A DNA stretch of 64,000 nt from an uncultured Nioella sp. (GCA_947495575.1 CANLZL010000001.1:868001-932000); one strand, 5' to 3'. Counted from the first letter of the stretch, positions 1-9,060 are shown. Notes: generated from the sequence alone by a model not told the origin. Program-made: numbers and translations.

Positions 1-1367
1 CCGGTCGCTGCAAAAAGGATCAGGAACAGACCGAGGAAGGGGTAGAAGAATTGTTCTGGCGTTGCCGAGGCATAGGCCGCCTGAATGAAGTAGGCGACAC
101 CCAAGGCCGACGCGACCATGACGATGGAAATCCACTGCGTCACGCGGGCACCACCTAGTTTATCGGCTATCATGCCACCCACCGGGCGGATCAAAGCACC
201 GATAAAGGGGCCCATCCAGGCAAACATCAGGGCCGAAGGACCGTCTGGGTTCACCGTGTCATGGGTCAGGATGCCGTCAACTTCGATATGGCTGAAGCCG
301 AAGACAACTTTGATGGTCAGCGCCAGCGCTGCCGAATAACCGATGAAGGAACCGAAGGTCATGGTGTAGATGACCGTCATCGCCCAGGTGTGCTTGTTGC
401 CAAAGATTTTATATTGGCGTGTCAGGTTTTGACCAACTGCACCCGGGATCATTTTCAATCCCAGCACTGTCAATGCGATCACAATGGGCAGCACGATCCA
501 TTTGGAGATGCCGAGCCCCGATGTCGACAGGCCACCATCGACGGATGGCAACATCAGCCATGCGCCAAACGCCGCGCAGACAAACCCGATGAGCAACATG
601 AAGGTAATGATGCCAAAAGCGCCGATTGGGTTGGGGATGTCGGGGCTGACATGTTCATCCCGAATGTTGTTCATGCCGAACCATCCGGCAAAGGCCAGCG
701 GGATCAGCAGGATCAGCCAAACATAGCCGGCGTTCTGGATGTAGGTCTCGGACCCGGCTGGGATACGGGCAAAGAAGGTACCAGACGTGTTTTCCAGGAT
801 CATCGGCTCGCCGCCGAAGAGGCTGAAGGTCATGACCAGCGGGATCACGATCTGCATCGTGGTCACACCGAAATTGCCAAGGCCCGCGTTCATGCCAAGA
901 GCGTAGCCTTGAATCTTCTTGGGGAAGAAGAACGAGATGTTCGACATGGAAGACGAGAAGTTACCGCCACCGATGCCAGACAGGAATGCAAGGATCTGGA
1001 ACCACCAGAGCGGTGTGTTGGGATCCTGCAAGGCAAAGCCCGTCAAGGCGGCCGGGATCATTAGCAGGGCGGTGGTAAAGAAGATGGTGTTTCGTCCACC
1101 CGCGATCCGGATAAAGAATGTGGACGGAATGCGAAGCGTCGCGCCGGTCAGACCGGCGATGGCCGCCAGTGTGAAAAGCTGTGAGTTTTCAAAGGCAAAG
1201 CCCAGGTTGATCATCTGAACAGTAATGATCCCCCAATAGAGCCAGACCGCAAAACCGCAAAGCAGCGAGGGAATGGAAATCCAGAGATTGCGGTTTGCAA
1301 TCCCCTTACCGGTGGAGGACCAAAAGCCCTCATCATCCGGTGTGTAGTTTCTTAGGTCTTGTCCCAC
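1..1367 (-). CDS. narK2: NarK2-type nitrate/nitrite MFS transporter (3' end cut by window)
   Basis: This is the first 455 residues of a major facilitator protein of the nitrate/nitrite porter family; the gene runs off the left edge. The frame has no stop. It starts at a GTG at 1367 preceded by GAGGAGA. Hydrophobic segments recur through its length. Residues 158-172 (GMNAGLGNFGVTTMQ) match the first nitrate signature of NarK proteins, and an Arg sits in the conserved helix before it (LRIP, about residue 79). The family exchanges nitrate for nitrite or imports nitrate across the inner membrane. It lies 70 bases downstream of a second NarK gene on the same strand, so the two probably share a transcript. 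In Paracoccus-type bacteria these two proteins can be one fused polypeptide; here they are separate genes. Nitrate reductase genes would be expected beyond the edge (inference). Confidence 0.88.
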   Translation of the reverse strand, partial: MGQDLRNYTPDDEGFWSSTGKGIANRNLWISIPSLLCGFAVWLYWGIITVQMINLGFAFENSQLFTLAAIAGLTGATLRIPSTFFIRIAGGRNTIFFTTALLMIPAALTGFALQDPNTPLWWFQILAFLSGIGGGNFSSSMSNISFFFPKKIQGYALGMNAGLGNFGVTTMQIVIPLVMTFSLFGGEPMILENTSGTFFARIPAGSETYIQNAGYVWLILLIPLAFAGWFGMNNIRDEHVSPDIPNPIGAFGIITFMLLIGFVCAAFGAWLMLPSVDGGLSTSGLGISKWIVLPIVIALTVLGLKMIPGAVGQNLTRQYKIFGNKHTWAMTVIYTMTFGSFIGYSAALALTIKVVFGFSHIEVDGILTHDTVNPDGPSALMFAWMGPFIGALIRPVGGMIADKLGGARVTQWISIVMVASALGVAYFIQAAYASATPEQFFYPFLGLFLILFAAT

Positions 1368-1394
1368 GAGTATCTCCTCGTTTCTTGAGGTTAT

Positions 1395-1425
1395 GGCGCC
1401 CGCCCGGGCAAGGCAGGTGGGCGCC
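1395..1425 (-). promoter_or_regulatory. GC-rich hairpin between the two narK genes
   Basis: Left arm 1395-1404 (GGCGCCCGCC) pairs with right arm 1416-1425 (GGTGGGCGCC), 10 pairs with one G-T, around an 11-base loop. It sits in the 70-base gap and is not followed by a T-run on the minus strand, so an RNA-stability or processing element that sets different amounts of the two transporters is more likely than a terminator. Confidence 0.4.
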
Positions 1426-1437
1426 AGTATTTATGTA

Positions 1438-2850
1438 TCAGTCAGCAGCAGGGGCGTTTTGAGTGCGACCTTCGATGGCGGTCAGACCCTCTTGCAATGC
1501 AGCGTTTGCTTTTTCCGCCCGGCGGCGCAGCGTCTCGATATTGGCAGCGGCGAAGGCTTTGCGTTCTTCGTCTTCCTGACGGGTCGAGAAGCGGACGAAG
1601 AAGGCCAGGAACGACGCGCAGGTCACGACGACACCAAGGATAAAGAAGGCCTCAGACCAGTCGATGACGTTCTTGAACAGGAAGCCTGCCAGAACCGCGC
1701 CAGCGTTACCGCCTGCACCCACAACACCTGCAACCGCACCAAGGGCCTTTTTGTTGATGAAAGGGACCACAGAGTAGGTGGCGCCTTCGGCCATCTGCGT
1801 GAACAGCGAGAACACGATAAGCGAGGGCAGGGCCAGAAACAGAACGCTCATTTGGCTAAAGACCATCAGCGCGCAACCTTCAAAGAAGAGGCACATGAAG
1901 AGCCAGAAGGCGCGACCTTTGAGGCCCCAGAGCGATCCAAAGTTGTCGCCGAAGATGCCGCCAAGTGTCCGGGCAAATAGGTTCATCAGGCCAAAGGAGG
2001 CAGCAACAAAACCGGCAGAGACCAGGCTCAGGTCAAAGTAGTCCATGAAGTAGAGCGCTGCGACGTTGTTGACGGTCAATTCGATGCCAAAGCAGCAGCC
2101 GTAGATCAGGAACAGAACCCATACACGCGGGTCTTTCAGGGCGTGCATATAATTGCCCGTGACCTTTTTCTTCGCCTCCATTTTGCCTTGGGCACGCAGG
2201 TCTTCAAAGTTTCCATCCGGTGCGTCTTGCGTCAGGAAGTAATATGCGATGCCGACAAGGAAGATGATGACACCAACAACAACCATTGACAGGCGCCAAC
2301 CGACAGCCTCGGAAAAGCCAAATCCAACGACCATTACCGAGAAGAGCAGAGGCATGACAAACTGAGTGACACCGCCACCCAAGTTACCCCAGCCGGCGCT
2401 GGTTGCGTTGGCCTGACCCACCACATTTGGCGCGAACATGACCGAAGTGTGGTATTGGGTGATAACGAAAGACGCCCCGATGCAGCCGATCAAAACACGG
2501 AACAAAAGGAAGGTCTCAAATGTTTGTGCAAGGCCGATCCCCATTACAGGCAGCGATCCAAGTATCAACAACCATGTATAAGATTTCCGCGGTCCAATCC
2601 GGTCGCAGAGCCAGCCGATAAACAGCCGCGCAAAAATGGTCATCGAGACCGAGCCAATAATCGCCCAGCCAATCTGGTTCGCCGTCAGTTGCAGTTCGTC
2701 GCGCACAACGCTCATCAGCGGCGCGATGCCGAACCACGCAAAGAAGCACGAGAAGAACGCAAACCACGTGATGTGGAATGTTCTGATCTGCACCATTTTG
2801 ACGTTGAGGAAATTTGACCACAGAGCGGTGGCCTTGTTTTGCAGTTCCAT
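1438..2850 (-). CDS. narK1: NarK1-type nitrate MFS transporter
   Basis: A 470-residue, highly hydrophobic major facilitator protein of the nitrate/nitrite porter family in the inner membrane. The first nitrate signature is at residues 148-163 (NATSAGWGNLGGGVTQ) and the second near residue 370-390 (GVVGAGGNAGAVLAGF). Both Gly-rich helices are intact, and the TM2-3 loop carries the MFS motif (GWLCDRIGPRK, 79-89). An upstream in-frame start at 2967 exists, but the ATG at 2850 has GGAGGG in front and begins just before the typical N-terminus, so I chose it. NarK1 members are usually proton-linked nitrate importers (family knowledge). A perfect FNR-type box lies 82 bases upstream, and a Crp/Fnr regulator is transcribed away from it, so induction by oxygen limitation or nitrogen oxides is likely. 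Confidence 0.9.
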   Translation of the reverse strand: MELQNKATALWSNFLNVKMVQIRTFHITWFAFFSCFFAWFGIAPLMSVVRDELQLTANQIGWAIIGSVSMTIFARLFIGWLCDRIGPRKSYTWLLILGSLPVMGIGLAQTFETFLLFRVLIGCIGASFVITQYHTSVMFAPNVVGQANATSAGWGNLGGGVTQFVMPLLFSVMVVGFGFSEAVGWRLSMVVVGVIIFLVGIAYYFLTQDAPDGNFEDLRAQGKMEAKKKVTGNYMHALKDPRVWVLFLIYGCCFGIELTVNNVAALYFMDYFDLSLVSAGFVAASFGLMNLFARTLGGIFGDNFGSLWGLKGRAFWLFMCLFFEGCALMVFSQMSVLFLALPSLIVFSLFTQMAEGATYSVVPFINKKALGAVAGVVGAGGNAGAVLAGFLFKNVIDWSEAFFILGVVVTCASFLAFFVRFSTRQEDEERKAFAAANIETLRRRAEKANAALQEGLTAIEGRTQNAPAAD

Positions 2851-2931
2851 TCCGGTCCCTCCATCTTTCGCAGCCCGCATGGCTACGGTCTTGGGTTGAG
2901 GAGGGTTTCGACCCCTTTGGCCGTAGTGCGG

Positions 2932-2945
2932 TTGATCTGGATCAA
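2932..2945. promoter_or_regulatory. FNR/NNR-type box upstream of narK1
   Basis: TTGATCTGGATCAA is an exact match to the FNR/NNR consensus TTGAT-N4-ATCAA. It lies in the divergent region between narK1 (ATG 2850) and the Crp/Fnr gene (ATG 3108). Its position, about 80 bases before the narK1 start codon, suits an activator site for narK1. Confidence 0.75.
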
Positions 2946-3045
2946 GATTCCAAGATTTTGGGTTCAAAATAAATGGGTTACCAAGAAATGTCTGGTCTTG
3001 TTACGGCGTCGGTCAAGTGAATGTTAGCGCTGGTCAATCGCTCGC

Positions 3046-3059
3046 TTGACATTTATCAA
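3046..3059. promoter_or_regulatory. Second FNR-type box, overlapping a possible -35 of the Crp/Fnr gene
   Basis: TTGACATTTATCAA matches TTGAT-N4-ATCAA except for one base. Its first six bases (TTGACA) also form a consensus sigma-70 -35 hexamer, with a weak -10 candidate (TACATA, 3070-3075) 18 bases later. Binding here could therefore repress the regulator's own gene, or the site could serve narK1 from further away. Confidence 0.5.
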
Positions 3060-3107
3060 GCGACTTTCCTACATATGACATTCGGGGAATAGGGGTCTCA
3101 CAATATC

Positions 3108-3803
3108 ATGCCTGAGTCGCATCGTGACGATATCCGCAATCTGGCGCTGTTCTCTGACATGGCAGAAGAGAATTTTGAGGCGTTGATGCGGGGCGCCTAT
3201 GTCCAGAATTTCCCGCCACGTGTTGATTTGGCTGTCGAGGGCGACACACCGGACTTCTTGCATATTATTCTATCAGGATCGGTTGATCTCTTTTCATCCT
3301 GGAATGGGCGCGAAACCAGCATGGCAACCGTGCGCCCGGTGTCGACCTTTATCCTTGCGGCGTCGATCAATGATGCGCCCTATCTGATGTCGGCCCGGAC
3401 ACTGGAGAAAAGCCGCATTGTCCTGTTGCCGTCACAAGATGTGCGGGACGTGTTCATGAAAGACGGCGATTTTGCCCGTGCGATCGTGACCGAATTGGCG
3501 CAATGCTACCGATCGGTTATCAAAAACACCAAAGATCTCAAATTGCGGACATCCCTGGAAAGATTGGCCAATTACCTTTTGCGGCAGAAAAACCGGTCAG
3601 GATCACTGGAGTTTGACCTAGTGATGGAGAAGCGTCGCCTTGCCTCATTTCTTGGAATGACGCCAGAAAACCTGAGCCGCGCATTCAAGGGCTTGGAGCC
3701 TTACGGGGTGAAGGTACAAGGGAACCATATTGTTATCACCGACCTCGATGACCTGGCGCGCTTTGCCCGACCAAATCCGTTGATCGACGATCATCACGCG
3801 TAG
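3108..3803 (+). CDS. Crp/Fnr-family regulator, NnrR/Dnr-like
   Basis: A 231-residue protein with an N-terminal cyclic-nucleotide-binding-like beta-roll (about 10-125), a dimer helix, and a C-terminal winged helix (about 155-225). The recognition helix contains MTPENLSRAF, as in NnrR/Dnr/NNR regulators. Only one Cys is present (in AQCYRS, about residue 144), so the four-cysteine iron-sulfur cluster of classical Fnr is absent; NnrR and Dnr proteins sense nitric oxide through haem instead (family knowledge). It is divergent from narK1, with two FNR-type boxes between, so it probably controls nitrate respiration or denitrification genes. The ribosome site is weak (AGGGG, about 12 bases before the ATG). 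The exact ligand cannot be read from the sequence. Confidence 0.85.
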   Translation: MPESHRDDIRNLALFSDMAEENFEALMRGAYVQNFPPRVDLAVEGDTPDFLHIILSGSVDLFSSWNGRETSMATVRPVSTFILAASINDAPYLMSARTLEKSRIVLLPSQDVRDVFMKDGDFARAIVTELAQCYRSVIKNTKDLKLRTSLERLANYLLRQKNRSGSLEFDLVMEKRRLASFLGMTPENLSRAFKGLEPYGVKVQGNHIVITDLDDLARFARPNPLIDDHHA

Positions 3804-3927
3804 CGCGACAGTCGAATTGCGTGACAGAAATGAACTTTTGAAAGGGTCACCTGGTGCGGTCGGGGGACCCACAACAGCAAAATAAATTGTTGTTAAATAT
3901 GAAAAAAATATAGAGCGTTCTTAGGTC

Positions 3928-3947
3928 GCCCCCAATACTGCCCCCAA
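3928..3947. repeat. Tandem GCCCCCAA repeat
   Basis: GCCCCCAA occurs at 3928-3935 and again at 3940-3947, a 12-base period. On the minus strand this reads as two TTGGGGGC units. Short G-run repeats of this kind are often seen beside integrase genes and island ends. No integrase is present here, only the hsdR remnant next to it, so this is at most a scar (inference). Confidence 0.35.
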
Positions 3948-4033
3948 ACAGACATCTCTGTCATGAATATCAACCTCAGGAAGCATACAAATATGGCTGA
4001 ATTTCCATGACGGCCTGCCTGATCGTTGAAATC

Positions 4034-4735
4034 TCACCAAACACATGTTTGGCTCCATTTTGTCCCACCATATTTCACTTTCAAGAAGTAGCCGAATTTG
4101 GACTGGACCAACTTATCAACACCGTGAACTTCAAATGCCGACAGTACCGCCTCCAAATAGTTTCGCATCTCGCCTTCGAAGCTCGCCAACCCATTTGATC
4201 TAGCAGCTTCGGCGCGTTGTGATCGCATCCCCTGTCTGCCAACACTTTTAGGAAGTTGACCCGTGTTTTCGGGTTGCTCCAACTCTCGCGTAGATCGTCT
4301 TCTCCCTGAACAAGGTCGCCCAGCTCTCCAAAACGCTGATCCATGAACTCCTGTCCGGAAATCAACCTGTCGTCATGAGAAAAGTATCTGGTGGTTGCGA
4401 TATAGGTGATCTTGCGTTCATTCCCATCTGCCAACTTTACGACGATCTTCTCCGCCGGTTTTGACTTGGGTCCCGGACCATCCGGTCCCAACATTGTCGG
4501 CCCCGATTTGTGGGCCCCGATCTGGCTGTGGTTGGTCAGGCCGCAATGGCTCGCCATCCTATTCGGGGTCGTTGAAATGTTCATATGCCTTAACGAATTC
4601 ATCGACCGTGAAGAAATCCTTGCCCTCGAACCTCCGGACACCGCGACCAACGATCTGCTTGAACTCAATCATCGGTTTCACGGGCCGCATCAGAACGATG
4701 TTCCGTACAATCCGAGCGACTGAAAGCGGCCCTTC
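4034..4735 (-). pseudogene. hsdR: Type I restriction enzyme subunit R (hsdR), 3' remnant
   Basis: Three minus-strand fragments together read as the end of an HsdR helicase/nuclease subunit. The first (4735-4559) has the helicase motif VI region, EFKQIVGRGVRRFEGKDFF, then AYEHFNDPE, and stops at a TAG where DPEWDGEP would be expected (TGG changed to TAG, 4559-4561). The second (about 4490-4225) continues in another frame with IVVKLADGNERKITYIATT and FGELGDL. The third (about 4225-4040) follows after another frameshift with EMRNYLEAVLSAFEVHGVDKL. The helicase core, nuclease domain, hsdM and hsdS are all missing, so the gene is dead. It lies between the Crp/Fnr regulator and the amide locus. The region 3804-4033 holds no gene. 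Confidence 0.8.
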
Positions 4736-4873
4736 GTGCGCAATGCGGCACTTCCAATGAGTGAATTGTAGAAATGCGAACAAATCTCCTTTCGCTGAAG
4801 GCCTCTGCACTCACATTTTCTGTCTTGCACTTTTCTGAAACTGGCCCATTGCTTCAGAACATCTGGCGTTTGG

Positions 4874-6637
4874 CTAAGTCTGGGTCGCACTCAACTCCTC
4901 AACCATCTGATCGCGCATGACGAATTTTTGCGGTTTTCCGGTGATTGTCATCGGCAGTTCGGCTTTCACTCGAAAGTGCTTCGGGATTTTGAAATGGGCT
5001 ATCTGGCCCTCACAAAATGCCCGCAATTCTTCGGCGGTCAAATCTTCCCCCGACTTGGGCACGGCCCAACAGCAAACCTCTTCGCCGAATTTTTCATCCG
5101 GGATGCCAAAGACCTGCACTTCGGTGATCTTGGGATGGCGGAACAGGTATTCCTCGATCTCACGCGGATAGATGTTTTCACCGCCGCGAATGATCATGTC
5201 TTTCACCCGGCCGGTGATCGCTGCGTAGCCTTCGGCGTCGATCACGCCCAGATCGCCGGTTAGCATCCAGCCATCTACGATGCTGTCGGCTGTCTTTCCA
5301 TCATCGTTCCAATAGCCTTTCATGACCGAGTAGCCTCGGGTGCAAAGCTCGCCCTGTTCGCCCGGTTTCAGCGTTTCGCCATCGGGGCCAACCACGCGCA
5401 CCTCGACATGCGGGTGCACACGCCCAACGGTTGTGACGCGCTTTTCCAGCGGGTCATCGGTGAAGCTTTGCCATGAAATGGGCGAGGTCTCGGTCATGCC
5501 ATAGCCGATCGTGACCTCTTTCATGTTCATCCGATCCATAACGGCGCGCATCACCTCAACCGGGCAAGGCGATCCGGCCATCATTCCCGTGCGCAAGCGG
5601 CTGACATCCCGCGGGGATTTCTTATGTTCTTCCAGCATGGCGACGAACATGGTGGGCACACCATAAAGCGCGGTGCAGCGTTCCGCGTCACAGGCGTCAA
5701 GCGTGGCAGCGGGATCAAAGCCTTCGCCCGGCAGGACCATGGCTGCCCCTTTGGTGACGCAGCCCAGCGTGCCCAGAACCATGCCAAAGCAATGGTAGAG
5801 CGGTACCGGGATACAGAGCCGGTCATTTTCTGTGAAATTCATCCGATCCACGGACAGAAAGGCGTTGTTGACGATGTTGTAATGGCTGAGTGTCGCGCCT
5901 TTGGGCGCGCCGGTTGTGCCCGAGGTAAACTGTATGTTGATCGGATCATCGGGGTTCAGCGTGGCGGTGATCTGATCCAGGCGCAACTGCTGCGCAGGCC
6001 CGCCCAGATTCATCACTCGCTCAAAGCTCCACGCGCCGGGACCGGGATCAACTTTCATAATCACCACATGTTTCAGTTGTGGCAATCTTACCGCGTTCAG
6101 GCGACCCGGCTCGCAGCTTTCCAGCTCGGGCGCCAAGGTGCGGATCATATTAACATATTCGGATTTCTTGAATTTTTCTGCCAGAATGATCGCCTTGCAC
6201 TCAACCTTGTTCAGCGCATATTCCAACTCGGACAGGCGATAGGCAGGGTTGATATTGACCAGCACAAGGCCAATCCGGGCGGTGGCAAACTGGGTCAGCA
6301 CCCATTCCAGCCGGTTGGGTGCCCAGATACCAATGCGATCGCCTTTTTCAAGCCCCAGAGCCAAGAGGCCCGAAGCCAGTTTATCAACAGCCCGGTCAAG
6401 ATCGTAATAGCTCATGCGGATGCCAAGCGCGGGCACCACAACCGCATCACGCGGGCCAAAGCGCGAGACCGTGTCGTGCATGATCTGGGGGATGGTGGCA
6501 AAGCGCAGCGCCGGTTCAGATGCGCCGCGCACATAGGCAATCCCCTCTTGCGGCACCAGCGCGGCGCGGGCCTTGCCTTCATCCGCGGCACCGAACTCCG
6601 AAATGCGGTCCGCCAGGCTTTCATTAAGGATCGTCAT
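4874..6637 (-). CDS. AMP-forming acyl-CoA synthetase
   Basis: A 587-residue member of the ANL (acyl/aryl-CoA synthetase) superfamily, which activates a carboxylic acid to its CoA thioester using ATP. The P-loop-like motif FTSGTTGAPKGATLSHYN, the GYGMTETSP motif, the TGDLG aspartate and the hinge GRVKDMIIRGGENIYP are all intact, followed by the C-terminal catalytic Lys region (TITGKPQKF). The start at 6637 has AAGGAG nine bases upstream, and that site overlaps the stop of the ATPase-amidase gene (6650), so translation is coupled. As the last gene of the amide locus, it most likely activates the acid released by the amidase (inference). The chain length or ring nature of the acid cannot be told. 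Confidence 0.88.
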   Translation of the reverse strand: MTILNESLADRISEFGAADEGKARAALVPQEGIAYVRGASEPALRFATIPQIMHDTVSRFGPRDAVVVPALGIRMSYYDLDRAVDKLASGLLALGLEKGDRIGIWAPNRLEWVLTQFATARIGLVLVNINPAYRLSELEYALNKVECKAIILAEKFKKSEYVNMIRTLAPELESCEPGRLNAVRLPQLKHVVIMKVDPGPGAWSFERVMNLGGPAQQLRLDQITATLNPDDPINIQFTSGTTGAPKGATLSHYNIVNNAFLSVDRMNFTENDRLCIPVPLYHCFGMVLGTLGCVTKGAAMVLPGEGFDPAATLDACDAERCTALYGVPTMFVAMLEEHKKSPRDVSRLRTGMMAGSPCPVEVMRAVMDRMNMKEVTIGYGMTETSPISWQSFTDDPLEKRVTTVGRVHPHVEVRVVGPDGETLKPGEQGELCTRGYSVMKGYWNDDGKTADSIVDGWMLTGDLGVIDAEGYAAITGRVKDMIIRGGENIYPREIEEYLFRHPKITEVQVFGIPDEKFGEEVCCWAVPKSGEDLTAEELRAFCEGQIAHFKIPKHFRVKAELPMTITGKPQKFVMRDQMVEELSATQT

Positions 6638-6649
6638 GGGCCTTGCTCC

Positions 6650-9058
6650 TTAGTAGGTACGCCAGTCGCCGGTTTGCTCAAAGGCATGGGCAGCCTGATA
6701 AATCTTCATTTCCTGATAGGGTCCGCCGACCAGTTGCATTCCTATCGGCAGGCCCTCGGACATCCCACAGGGGATGCTCATAGCAGGCAGACCGCCGTTG
6801 AAGGGTGCGGTGTTGGCGATCATGCCGAACGCGGCCGAGACATATTCGGCGATTGAGCAATCTGCGGGCGGAATCTTCTGTGGTTTGATCGGCATGGTGG
6901 GCATGACCAGCACATCGAGATTGCGCAACGCCGCCTCATAGGCCGCATTTGCCTTGCGCATCAGGTTCTGGCCTTTGCCATAAAACCTCCCGCGGTATTG
7001 GGTCTGGAAATACTCTCCCACGAACATGCAGGCCTTCAGGCTGTGGCTTAGTTCATCGGCGCGATGACGCCATTGTGCCATATGATCGATCATCGAAGGC
7101 AGGAACAGACCACGGTAGTTGGTCCCGGCCGAATTTCCCCACATCATTCCGTCTTGCAAACCTTCCAGAGTGATCGCCGTCCAGGCGTCCAGCGCCAGCT
7201 GGTGTTCAGGGACCGATACCTCACTGACGCGCGCACCAAGCTCACGGAACTTCTCGGTTGCCGCCAAAACCTTCTGATTGACATCAGTTTCGGTATTGGA
7301 GTGAGCAAAACCCTCTTTCAATATCCCGATGCGCAGACCTTGAGCACCGCGGCCAAGTGCTTCGGTATAGCGAAAAGTTTGCGGCTTGTACTGGCGCGGG
7401 TCGAGGCCGTCTTCACCGGCAATAACCTCAAGCAACTGTGCGTTATCGGCTACATTATTGGTCACTGGGCCCAGGTGGTCGATGGTCTGTTCGATGGGCA
7501 TCGCGCCGGTGTAAGGCACCAGTCCGTGAGTGGGCTTCATGCCATAGGTGCCACAATGGGCCGATGGCAGACGGATGGAACCACCCTGATCGCCCGCAAT
7601 CGCCATATCAACTTCGCCCGCGGCAACCAGCGCCGCTGAGCCGGACGAGGACCCACCCGCCATGTAGCCATGTTTCCAAGGGTTATGGACCGGCCCTTTG
7701 GCATTGGTATGCGAGCCACCGGATAGGCAGAAATTTTCACAATGCGCCTTGCCCGCGATCACCGCGCCGGCGTCCAGCATCCGGGTCACAATCGTGGCAT
7801 CAATCTCGGGCGTGTAGCCTTCCATGATCGACGAGCCATTCATCATCGGGACCCCGGCCAGACAAATCGTGTCTTTGATCGCGATACGCTTGCCGCGCAG
7901 CTTTCCGTCAGGCGCGCCGCGCACTTCGGTTTTCACATACCAAGCGTTCAGTGTGTTCTCGGATGGGCTTGGGAAATGGCCGGGGCTGCGTGGATAACGA
8001 ACTTCGGGTAAATTGTCGGGCTGTGCGTCCAGACGATCGTAGGACTGGAAATTCGGCTCGATGATCTCGAGGTACTCCATCAGATCCTCATCCGAGAGGC
8101 TCATGCCGAAGCGCTCAGCCATATCGCGCATCTGGGCCAGTGTAGGGCGTTTGATGGTCATGCTATTCACCGTTGGGATTGACGTTTTGAGCGGCACAGG
8201 CGTGGGGGTCTGGGCGTCTCTTTTCAGGAAGGTTGGGGTGGCGCGTGCAGCAGCGAGGCTGGCGGCCTGCGTGCCTTGAGAAGCGCCGCCAACCCGGGAT
8301 GCAGGGGCAACCTGACCGCGTGTGGCGCGCGCGGCGCCAAAGCCCAGAAACTGATCCACTTTGGATTGATCCTGCAACTCTGTACGCGACAGCTCGCCGG
8401 TGATCCGACCCCTCTCCAGTACCAAGACACGGTCGGAAAGGTCCGAGATGAAGTCGAAATTCTGCTCGACCAGCAGGATCGATAATCCCCGCGTTTCGCG
8501 CAGATGCAGAAGCGTTTCGGCCATTTCTTCGATAATCGAGGGTTGGATGCCTTCGGTTGGCTCATCCAGCAGCAAAAACGCCGGATCACCCATCAGGCAG
8601 CGCGCCAGCGCCAATAGCTGTTGTTCGCCGCCCGACAGCGCTCCGCCGTCACGATCGAGCAACCGGGTCAGGCGTGGGAAATCCTGCAAGACCTGTTCCA
8701 TCACATCGTCTTCGCTCCCGCCCGAATAGGCGTGCCAAGCAAAGCGCAGGTTGTCGCGCACCGACAGTTGCGGGAAAATCCCCCGACCCTGCGGCACATA
8801 TCCCATGCCAAGACTTGCGCGGTCATGCGGGGTCATGTGGGTGATATCGGTCTGGTCCAGCCGGACCGATCCGGCCGATGCGGGCAGGAACCCCATCAAC
8901 GTTTTCAGCAGCGTGGTCTTGCCCATGCCATTATGACCGAGGATGCCCACGACCTCGTTTTCGCGCACAGAAAATTCCAGCCCATGCAGGATTGGCACGC
9001 GGCCATAACCGCCTGACAGACCTTTAATTTTTAACATGTTTTCTGGTTCTTCCTGCAT
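6650..9058 (-). CDS. Fusion: LivF/UrtE-type ABC ATPase + amidase-signature hydrolase
   Basis: One uninterrupted 802-codon frame encodes two enzymes. Residues 8-240 are a branched-chain amino acid/urea-type ABC ATPase: Walker A GHNGMGKTT (41-49), signature LSGGE (141-145), Walker B LLLDEP (162-167), and the switch region VEQN. Residues 240-300 are an Ala/Thr/Pro-rich linker. Residues 300-802 are an amidase-signature enzyme close in motifs to enantioselective amidases of Rhodococcus: catalytic Lys in AIKD (395), the GGSSSGSA segment (468-475) and the nucleophile Ser494 in GDQGGSIRLPSA. Met300 could start a separate amidase, but it has no ribosome site before it, so a real fusion is favoured. 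The first ATG follows the stop of the previous ATPase gene by two bases. The enzyme likely hydrolyses the amide that the transporter brings in (inference). Confidence 0.88.
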   Translation of the reverse strand: MQEEPENMLKIKGLSGGYGRVPILHGLEFSVRENEVVGILGHNGMGKTTLLKTLMGFLPASAGSVRLDQTDITHMTPHDRASLGMGYVPQGRGIFPQLSVRDNLRFAWHAYSGGSEDDVMEQVLQDFPRLTRLLDRDGGALSGGEQQLLALARCLMGDPAFLLLDEPTEGIQPSIIEEMAETLLHLRETRGLSILLVEQNFDFISDLSDRVLVLERGRITGELSRTELQDQSKVDQFLGFGAARATRGQVAPASRVGGASQGTQAASLAAARATPTFLKRDAQTPTPVPLKTSIPTVNSMTIKRPTLAQMRDMAERFGMSLSDEDLMEYLEIIEPNFQSYDRLDAQPDNLPEVRYPRSPGHFPSPSENTLNAWYVKTEVRGAPDGKLRGKRIAIKDTICLAGVPMMNGSSIMEGYTPEIDATIVTRMLDAGAVIAGKAHCENFCLSGGSHTNAKGPVHNPWKHGYMAGGSSSGSAALVAAGEVDMAIAGDQGGSIRLPSAHCGTYGMKPTHGLVPYTGAMPIEQTIDHLGPVTNNVADNAQLLEVIAGEDGLDPRQYKPQTFRYTEALGRGAQGLRIGILKEGFAHSNTETDVNQKVLAATEKFRELGARVSEVSVPEHQLALDAWTAITLEGLQDGMMWGNSAGTNYRGLFLPSMIDHMAQWRHRADELSHSLKACMFVGEYFQTQYRGRFYGKGQNLMRKANAAYEAALRNLDVLVMPTMPIKPQKIPPADCSIAEYVSAAFGMIANTAPFNGGLPAMSIPCGMSEGLPIGMQLVGGPYQEMKIYQAAHAFEQTGDWRTY

Positions 9059-9060
9059 TC

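Noticed and set aside
3108-3803. Call as classical Fnr with an iron-sulfur cluster
   Set aside because: Only one Cys is present, so the four cluster ligands are missing.
5624-6856. 410-codon open frame on the plus strand
   Set aside because: It is the antisense shadow of the acyl-CoA synthetase; the composition is typical of antisense reading in GC-rich genes.
8121-8161. Separate amidase gene starting at the internal ATG (8161)
   Set aside because: No ribosome site precedes that ATG, and the frame is open without a stop from the ATPase through the linker.
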